Origin: Pythium myriotylum
Lineage: Eukaryota > Oomycota > Peronosporomycetes > Pythiales > Pythiaceae
Reading direction: 5' to 3'
Assembly: GCA_023091665.1 (NCBI GenBank)
Contig: JALJCQ010000024.1
Location: 1,240,001-1,304,000, forward strand
Length of the DNA stretch: 64,000 nt
Under the pieces are notes generated by a model that searched no databases, had not been told where the DNA came from, and saw nothing but the letters and a program-made list of their open reading frames with translations. The position numbers and the translations under genes were made by a program. Below are positions 56,902 to 64,000 of the stretch, in pieces. Within the stretch, counting starts at the first letter, position 1, and each line of letters starts with the position of its first letter.

Positions 56902-58264
56902 ATGGAGGCGGCCAACCTCGGGCTCTTCGTGGGCGCCAACGTTGGCGCCATGCACCCGTCGTCGCAATGGACGAGCCCCTCGGGCATGGGCGACGCGGCG
57001 ACCGACTCGGCGGGCGAGAGCGACGCGCCGTCGCCCTCGCGCAAGCGCGCCAAGGCGCCGCGCGAGCGCCGCGCGTCCTTCGTGTCGTCGCCCGCGTCCT
57101 CGGCGGCCTCCGAGAGCCTCGCCAAGCCCCGGAAACCGACCTACTTGCTCCAGAAGGTGCGCTCGCTCTTCCACCGTCTTGTAGCTATACAAGCGTCGAG
57201 CTCACGCGCTCGTGGCCGAGTAGGAAGAGCGCGAGCAGCTGCTCGAGCAGGTGACGCTGCTCGAGGCGCGGTTGGAGCTGCTCAAGCTGCGCGCGGGGCT
57301 CCCGACGGTCCACGACGAGCACTCGATCGCCAACGTCCAAGCCGCGAGCTTGGAGGTCGAAGAAGAGATCCACCGCAACCTGCTGCGCCTCGCGCGCTTC
57401 CAGTCGCTCATCACGAGGCAGCTGGTGCGTTTTGTTTCTCGAGCTCGCAAGGGGTGGGATTGGGCTGACTTTGGGAACACTGTGTAGCAAACGACGCCCG
57501 TGTGTCCGATGAAGACGTACATCCGGCTGCCCGCCGACTCGCTGCAGCGCCGCGCGATCCTCGAAGACATGAAAGACTTTAAGCTGCGACGAGCCGCGGA
57601 AGTCGCGATGGACCGACTCCATTTCCTCGATCCACTGCAGCCGTACATCCACGAAGAACGGTACGCGACGCCCGACGGCAACAACCACATGAAGTTCATG
57701 CAGATCCAGCAGTTTGAAGGGCTCGCGAGCGCCAAGCCGCTCTTCGACGCGCTCGTCTACTTTTACGAGAACATGGAGATCAGCGTGACCGAGATGATCG
57801 GCCAGCTCACGCTGCGAGAAGACTCGGAGGTGGACGACCCGTCCGTGTGGAACCACTACATCGCCACGACCGGCGATCTCGGCGGCGCCGAGGAGCTCAA
57901 CCTCGTGGGCTTTGCGCGGTTTCACGAAAACTACATGCCCCACAACGGCGCGCAGTTCGGCATCATGGCGCTCGACACGGTCGACGAGGACGAGCTCTAC
58001 CCGTACCGACCGCACGAACGCACGCACAAGGACTACCAGGCCGCGTTCGCTGTCAGCGAGTACCGCAAGCCCGACACGAACGAACTCGTGGTCATTCTCA
58101 AGACGTGCACGTTTATGATCCAGCTGCCGCCGCAGTTCCCACAGCCGGCCCCCGTGTTCGAGAAGCTGCTGGAGAACATGCCGCGCTGGCTCTACGTCAT
58201 GAACAAATTCCTGCGCGACTCGGCCGAGGCGTTCAAGGCCAAGGCCGACGAGGCCACGCCCTGA
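56902..58264 (+). CDS. M96-like coiled-coil protein, array gene 3
   Basis: Three exons: 56902-57156, 57224-57424 (201 nt) and 57488-58264 (777 nt), 410 residues, the longest of the array. Introns are 67 and 63 bp. Exon 1 holds PSRKRAKAPRERRAS and ends RKPTYLLQK. The coiled coil starts EEREQLLEQVTLLEARLEL. The C-terminal domain has the conserved DTVDEDELYPYRPHERT near residue 315, and a WLYVMNKFLR end is followed by a unique alanine/lysine-rich extension of nine codons. An 18-nt perfect palindrome (GGCGCCAACGTTGGCGCC, 56932-56949) lies within exon 1. The gene converges on gene 4, whose stop is 82 bp away. Confidence 0.8.
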
Positions 58265-58346
58265 GTGACTCGCTCGCTCGCTCGCTCTACTAGCCTGACA
58301 GAAGTATTTATGATTTGAGGAAAGAAAAGGTTTTGTGCACTAGAAT

Positions 58347-59660
58347 CTATGGGTGGGTCGATGCCGCCGCCGCTGCTGTTACTGCTGTGAACGACCGCAA
58401 AAAATTGAGCATGGTCACGGTCCACCGCGAGATGTTCTCGCGCAGCTTGTCTTCGACGCCTGGCTCCAGCTCAAACTGTGGGGGGAGCTGCTTGACGAAC
58501 GAGCACGACTTCAGCACGACAAGCGGAGTCGGCTCGTTCGGTCGAGGGATCTCGTAAATCAGGTGCACGGACTGGAAGAACTTGCACGTGCGCTCGCTCG
58601 GGCGGTATGGATAGAGATCGTCCTCGTCGACCGTGTCGTAGGCGATGACGCCGATGGGCGAGCTCGACGATGACGACTCGGTATCGCGGAAGCGTGCAAA
58701 GACGACCGAGTTGAGCTCCTCGGGACAGCCGACGTCGTCGGCTACCGTGACGATGCGCTGGTTCCAGATCGTCGGGTCGATGTCGTCGGGGGAGTCCTCG
58801 CGGATCGCGAGCTGGTTGAGCAGCTCGGTCACGCTGATCTCCCAGTTGTAGAGGAAGATCACGACAGCGTCGTAGAGCTGCCACGCTGACTTGAAATTGG
58901 GGAACGGGTTGATCTCCAGCCGGTGGCAGTGGTAGACGCCGTCCGGGGTCGTGAACCGCTCTTCGCTCAGGAACGGCTGCGTGTGGTCGAGATGGTGGAG
59001 CCGCGAGACCGCGACGTCCTCGGCACGACGTAGTTTGTGGTCGCGCATCCCGCGCAGGATGGCGCGACGTTCTTCCATGTCGCTCGGTAAGTGGATGTAC
59101 GTCGACAACGGGTTGACGGGCGGCTCGTGCTGCAGTAGGCAGGCATCCAACCAGACAAAAAGGATTAGATCTCCTCAACGAGTCCACCCCAGCATCTCTC
59201 GACAATCTCCTACCAGTTCGCGCATCACGAGCGACTGGAGCTTGGCGAGGTAGAGGCGGCTGCTGTGGATCTGCTCCTCGAGGTCAAAGTTGCTCGCTCG
59301 CACGGCCTCGACGGCGTCGCGGTCGTCTTTCGTGGGCAGTCCCACGCGCAGCCGCAGCGTCTCGAGCTGCTCTTCCAGCGTGCGCACTTCATCGACCAGG
59401 ACATCTTTCTCCTCCTGCACTCGCACGTTGCCACACATGAGCTCGGCACACACCCCCTTGACTGTTTCTCTTGTGTCGTCTCTCTCTACCTTTTGCAGCA
59501 GATACGTGGGCTTGCGCGTCTTGGCGGCGTCGGGCTCGGCGCGCGGACGCTTGCGGTTCTTGTCGTCGGGCGGCGGCGCGTCGGCGCGCTGCAGCGGCGG
59601 CACGAGCGGCGCGGCGCCGGGCTTGTGCAGGTAGAGCGACGGCAGCGGCGGCAGCGGCAT
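58347..59660 (-). CDS. M96-like coiled-coil protein, array gene 4 (reverse subgroup)
   Basis: Three exons on the minus strand: 59660-59490, 59414-59214 (201 nt) and 59129-58347 (783 nt), 384 residues. Introns are 75 and 84 bp. Exon 1 starts MPLPPLPSLYL and ends RKPTYLLQK after KNRKRPRAE. The coiled-coil exon begins EEKDVLVDEVRTLEEQLE. The C-terminal domain has the reverse-subgroup marks: HEPPVNPLSTYIHLPSD at its start, DVGCPEELNSVVFARF in the middle and DTVDEDDLYPYRPSERT. The end carries a polyalanine run (TAVTAAAAASTHP) absent from genes 5 and 6. Members 4-6 share the MPLPP start, which supports the start codon choice. Confidence 0.82.
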
Positions 59661-60592
59661 CACGAGAGAGCTCGCCGCCGAGAACGCGAGCTCATCCGCC
59701 TGGACAGGACGGGCGGGAGAGAGGTGCAGGGGGTGTCGATTAGGCTGGGTTAGTTGGAAGAAGAACCCCGTGAGGAGCTCACTTAAATTCTAATTGAAAC
59801 GATGCCAATTAGAATTCAATGCGAATTCTTCCGAGGAGCCCGAGGAGCTGAGCTTGTGACTGCGAGATGAACGGCCGCTTTCTCTACGTGACTGGAGGGG
59901 GGGGAGAGCTAGCAGCGACGTGGTGAGCATGAAGCCCTTGAAACTAACCAGCAGGAATTCTCTCTTGAGGGATCAAAGGATCTGGTCGACCGCGACACTG
60001 GGCTGGCTGGCGTCTTCGCTCAACAGACAGACGATCTGCAATCACCTTCCGCACGAACTTCCTCGTCATGCGATCTGCGTCTTGGTGAGGAAGAGTTGGC
60101 CCGCGTCGATCTTTTCTTCAAGCTCCGTGTACAGTAGTTGGCGTCCTGGGTCGTCTTTGTCTCCCGTTGTGGGCGATATCAGTCGCAGCTGCAGCGCCCA
60201 GCAAACGTTGCGTCGCCAAGAGCCAGCACCACGTCACCCAAGTGAGTGCTTCTCGTCTTGCTGAGCACACGAGTTTACGAGACTCGGGCTCATCAACAGC
60301 AGTCAAGTTCTGGCGTGTCTCTTCGTCCTTCTCAGACGGAGATGCGCGAGCGATTCCGATTCCTCAAACGCTGTCGATGGATTCCAATGGACTCATGTGG
60401 AGATTCTGCGTGACTCGGAGGTTTCTTCTGCGAGTGGACAGTGTGTGAGTTTTGAGATCAGAAGCCCAACTGCCTGAGTGCGGCTGGTCGCAGATGATGA
60501 GAAATCAAAAGCGTCTTCCTCAAACATTACCACACAAAACGCAAACAGATCGCCAATTTTGACCAACCCGACATGAAGAACTCGAGAACGCA
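59661..60592. other. Intergenic stretch, array genes 4 to 5
   Basis: No gene. A short hairpin lies at 59786-59816. GAATTC occurs at 59812 and 59823. Confidence 0.45.
59786..59816. repeat. 11-bp stem-loop upstream of array gene 4
   Basis: AATTCTAATTG at 59786-59796 and CAATTAGAATT at 59806-59816 are exact complements with a 9-nt loop, about 125 bp upstream of the ATG at 59660. Confidence 0.6.
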
Positions 60593-61789
60593 CTAGCCAC
60601 TGCTGTTGAACGAGCGCAGGAACTTGCCCATGGTCAGCGGCCACCTCGCGATGTTGTCTCGTAGTCGGTCCTCGACGCCAGGCGCGAGCTCGACCTGTGG
60701 CGGGAGCTGCGTCGTAAAGATGCAGCTCTTGAGAACGACGAGAGGCGTTGGCTCGTTCGGCCGAGGGATCTCGTAGACCACGTACACGGCCTGGCCTCGC
60801 TTGCTTGTGCGTTCGTGAGGGCGGTACGGGTACAGATCGTCCACATCCACCGAGTCGTGGGTCATGATACCAAGCGGCGAGCCTCCATTGCCTTCATTGA
60901 ATTGCGAGAAGAAGACCGTGTTGATCTCCTCGAGACAGCCCACGTCGTCGGCGACGGTGACGATGGACGAGTTCCAGATCGTCGGGTCGAACTCGTCGGC
61001 CGCGTCTTCTCGGATCGCCAGTTGATCGAGCATTTCGCTCACCGTCATTTCCCAGTTGGAGTGGAAGCTCAGCACAGCGTCGAAGAGCTGACGCGCCGAC
61101 TTGAAGTTGGTGTAGGGCGTAATCTCATAGCGGTGGCAGTGGAAGCAGTCGTCGTCGCTCGTGAAGACCTCGAGGCTCAAGTACGGCTTTGTGTGGTCGA
61201 GGTAGTGGAGCGTCTGGTTGGCGACGTGCTGGGCACGACTGAGCTTGAGGTCGCGGATGGACCGCAGCATCTGTCGGCGCTCTTCGAGATCGGTCGTGAG
61301 GTGGATGAACGTCGACAGAGGGTTCAATTGGTGCATGTTCTAGCCACACAACCCCTTCAGCACCACAAGCAACACCACGAGATCTCCACTCATCATAGCT
61401 TACCATCTCTCTCGTCAGAAGGTTCCTCGCCTTCATGAGGACGAGTTGCCCGGAGTGGATGTGGTCCTTGAGCTCGGTCGTTACTCGTCGATTCTTCTCT
61501 AGTTCTTCTTTGTCTTCTTTTGTCGGCAGCCCGAGGCGCTTGCGCAGCGCCTCGAGCTGGGCTTCCAACTGAGCCATCTCTTCATTCAGCGACTCTTTCT
61601 CTTCCTGTCCAACTTGACACGATTAGCAATCGTGACGTGGTGCTTGGAACCTCCCACAAGTGAGACCTTCATGACAACGTAGGCACGCTTGCGACCGCCA
61701 GTAGTGGAGGAGTTGGCCGCCTCATTTCGTTGCGAAGGCGTCGTCGCTGGCACGAGATTGTAAGTCGTCGGCACCGGCGGCAGCGGCAT
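60593..61789 (-). CDS. M96-like coiled-coil protein, array gene 5 (reverse subgroup)
   Basis: Three exons on the minus strand: 61789-61667, 61604-61404 (201 nt) and 61339-60593 (747 nt), 356 residues, the shortest. Introns are 62 and 64 bp. It starts MPLPPVPTTYN, and exon 1 ends RKRAYVVMK, the most divergent form of the TYLLQK motif. The coiled coil begins EEKESLNEEMAQLEAQLEAL. Exon 3 starts NMHQLNPLSTFIHL where genes 4 and 6 have HE-x-PVNPL, so its acceptor side has changed. The domain keeps DVGCLEEINTVFFSQF and DSVDVDDLYPYRPHERT. It is intact but the least conserved reverse copy, perhaps under relaxed constraint. Confidence 0.82.
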
Positions 61790-62014
61790 CGCGTCACTGG
61801 TTCTCGACGCGAAGAACGCTATGTGGGACTCGGCGAACGGGAAATTTGTTCTTGACGATCTCCCGAGTCCAACTGCCGATGAGATTATAATAGTGGCCTC
61901 TCTCCAATCGAAAAAATGCAAGGTGGTTTGTCATTATGTGTGACAGACACACCACCAACTCCAAGCAACGGACGAATAGTTTGTTTATGCATTATGTCGC
62001 CGCCCCCTCCCGGC

Positions 62015-63351
62015 TCAGCGACCGTTGAACGAACGAAGAAACTTGACCATCGCAATTGGCCACCGCGGGATATTGGCTCGCAGCTTGTCCTCGGCGCCTG
62101 GCGCGAGCTCGAACTGTGCAGGCAGCTGCGTCATGAAGAGGCAGCTCTTAAGCACGACGAGCGGCGTCGCGTAGCCCGAACGCGGGATCTCGTAGATCAG
62201 GTAGGCGCTCTGTCCTCGCTTGCTCGTTCGCTCATGAGGGCGGTACGGGTACAAATCGTCCTCGTCGACTGTGTCGCCAGTGATGACACCGACGGCTTCG
62301 GACGTCTGGTCTCCTCGGAAGCGAGCGAAGAAGACCGTGTTGAGCTCCTCGGTGCAGCCGATGTCCTCGGTCACTGTGACGATGCGAGGGTTCCAGATCG
62401 TCGGGTCAAACTCGTCCGGCGAGTCCTCGCGGATCGCGAGCTGGTTGAGCAGCTCGCCGACGCTGACGTCCCAGTTGTACAGGAAAGCCACGACGGCGTC
62501 GTAGAGCTGCCGCGCGGATCGAAAGTTGTCGAACGCGTTGATCTCGAACCGATGGCAGTGGAAGTGGCCGTCGTCGGTCGTGAACTGCTCCTCGCTGAGA
62601 TGTGACTGCGTGTGGTCGAGGTCGTGGAGCCGCTCGATCGCGACTTGCTCGGCGCGCCGTAGCTTGGCGTCGCGCATGGACCGCAGGATCGTCCGCCTCG
62701 CTTCCATGTCCTGCGGCAGGTGGATGAACGTGTTGAGCGGGTTCACCGGTGACTCGTGCTGCCATGAATTCATCTTTGAGTGAGCCAAGCGATCTGGATC
62801 CACGCATGAAAAGGGAACCCACGCACCAGCTCTCGCATGACCATGGTCTGGATGCGAGTGAGGTAGAGTCTCGTCGTGTGGATGTGTTCCTCGAGATCAA
62901 AGTTGTGTGTCTGCGTGCGCACGACCGCGGCCTCGTCCTCCTTCGTGGGCAGCCCCACGCGCATCTTGAGCTCCTCGAGTCGCGCCTCCATCGCGCGCAC
63001 TTCATCTGCCAGCACGTCGCGTTCTTCCTACACGCCCAAGCCAAAAGCATCCCTTCGTGAGCCGCGTCCTACGTGACGGTCTCCGATAAAAAAAGGCTAA
63101 TAAAAAAAAATAATTCTCACTCGCTGAAGCAGATACGTGGGCTTGCGAGGGCGGCCGGCGTCGCTGCTCGTCGAGGGCGAGGCCAGCGCGTCGCGTCGCG
63201 GCGTCTGGTTCTCTTTATCTTTGAGCTGCGCGCGCGGGCGCTTGCGGCTCTTGTCGCTCATGTCGTCGGGCGCCGCGACTGGCGAAAGCTGTTCCTGCTT
63301 GACGCGCAGCGACGAGGGCGACACGAGCGCCGGCAGCGGCGGCAGAGGCAT
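62015..63351 (-). CDS. M96-like coiled-coil protein, array gene 6 (reverse subgroup)
   Basis: Three exons on the minus strand: 63351-63121, 63027-62827 (201 nt) and 62758-62015 (744 nt), 391 residues. Introns are 93 and 68 bp. It starts MPLPPLPALVS. KSRKRPRAQ is the basic patch and RKPTYLLQR closes exon 1. The coiled coil begins EERDVLADEVRAMEARLEEL. Exon 3 begins HESPVNPLNTFIHLPQD and keeps DIGCTEELNTVFFARF and DTVDEDDLYPYRPHERT. It is divergent from gene 7, whose possible start codons lie 188 or 377 bp away, so the two may share a promoter. The start is supported by the shared MPLPP. Confidence 0.83.
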
Positions 63352-63538
63352 GGCTTCGTTGCAGCAGTCGTGGGGAAGGCGCTTGATCTGTTCAGAAGGT
63401 CCCAGGACAGGCGGGGTCGGGAGTAGTCTCGGAGCTGCTCATCCACTGTCCAATCTAGCCTAGTTTAGTTTTGACAGGGGCACATGTTAATCCCCAAGAA
63501 CCTCGTGAGCAGCTCATCTCGCCTGGGAAGCTCGTCCG

Positions 63539-64000
63539 ATGGGCCGCCCGCCGCCGCCGTTGCCCACTGCGCCCAGCCCACACCCACGAGCTCGACCGAG
63601 AGCAAGCGCGTCGTTAGCGTCGCTCTCGCGAGCGAGCAAGCCAATTCGAGCGAGTGCCACGCGAGACGAGTCGCAGCTGAGACCTTCGGACAGCCAAACC
63701 GAAAAAGATCTCAACAAAGACCTCGGCATGAAGCGCCGGCGGGATGACGACCCGCGGACAAAGCAGGACGCGCGCTCGGCCGCGTCGCCCGTCGAGTCCA
63801 CGCAGAGAAGACCGTCGTACCTCGTGCAACGAGTACGTTTTTTTCCATTGTCGCGTCTCATCCTCTCTTGGGGATACTGAAAAAGTCGCCGAGTCTGGTT
63901 TATTGACGTGATCAGGAAGAGCGAGAGTTGCTGGCTGAGCAAGTGCGAGCGCTCGAGACGCAGCTCGAGGACCTGCGGATCCGTGCCGGTCTGCCGACGC
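63539..64000 (+). CDS. M96-like coiled-coil protein, array gene 7 (partial, cut by window end)
   Basis: The first exon ends at 63832 (RRPSYLVQR) after KRRRDDDP. Exon 2 starts at 63916 with EERELLAEQVRALETQLED and runs off the window. The intron is 83 bp. The start is unsure: the ATG at 63539 would add a proline/alanine/serine-rich leader, while the ATG at 63728 gives a start MKRRRDDD directly before the basic patch. The exon structure matches the other six genes, so it is a genuine seventh member. Its C-terminal domain lies outside the window, and whether it belongs to the forward or reverse subgroup cannot be told from the visible part. Confidence 0.75.

Overview
The window reads as nuclear DNA of an oomycete, most likely a Peronosporales or Pythium-type species. 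The basis is short introns of about 60-95 bp with plain GT-AG ends, compact GC-rich genes in long TE-scarred gaps, and gene families known to be expanded in oomycetes: WRKY19-type C2HC zinc fingers, temptin-like secreted proteins, and an M96-like coiled-coil family. No rRNA, tRNA or CRISPR array was found by eye.

Layout. (1) 1-41.2 kb is a low-density region. It holds nine paralogous C2HC zinc-finger genes: five of one clade at 2.9, 12.4, 18.2, 20.1 and 27.7 kb, and four of a second clade at 32.1, 33.7, 36.5 and 40.2 kb. Three secreted temptin-like genes lie at 6.0, 8.7 and 9.9 kb. Gene-free stretches between them carry hairpins, microsatellites, homopolymer runs and an RNase H remnant of a retroelement at 16.1 kb. 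(2) 42.2-46.6 kb has a tandem pair of large polytopic membrane proteins. (3) 48.3-53.0 kb has two housekeeping-type genes in convergent orientation: a thioredoxin/ERGIC-type PDI and an OSCA/CSC1/TMEM63-type channel. (4) 53.4-64.0 kb is a dense array of seven M96-like coiled-coil genes, three forward, three reverse and a seventh forward gene cut by the window end.

Gene structures were worked out by hand from splice sites and paralogue alignment. All nine zinc-finger genes have three exons with an exon 2 of exactly 70 nt. All M96-like genes have three exons with a coiled-coil exon 2 of exactly 201 nt in the six complete copies. Exon boundaries for these families are therefore more secure than start codons.

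Functional reading. The zinc-finger proteins are probably nuclear regulators. The temptin-like proteins are probably secreted and bind by analogy with the molluscan pheromone component. The M96-like proteins have basic N termini, a coiled coil and a conserved C-terminal domain of unknown activity. Neither expanded family has an established biochemical function. The most distinctive undescribed signals are the short N-terminal F-I-L-N motif in seven of nine zinc-finger proteins, the fixed-size modular exons, and a 7-bp-spaced GTATAC array in the divergent promoter between the channel gene and the first M96-like gene.
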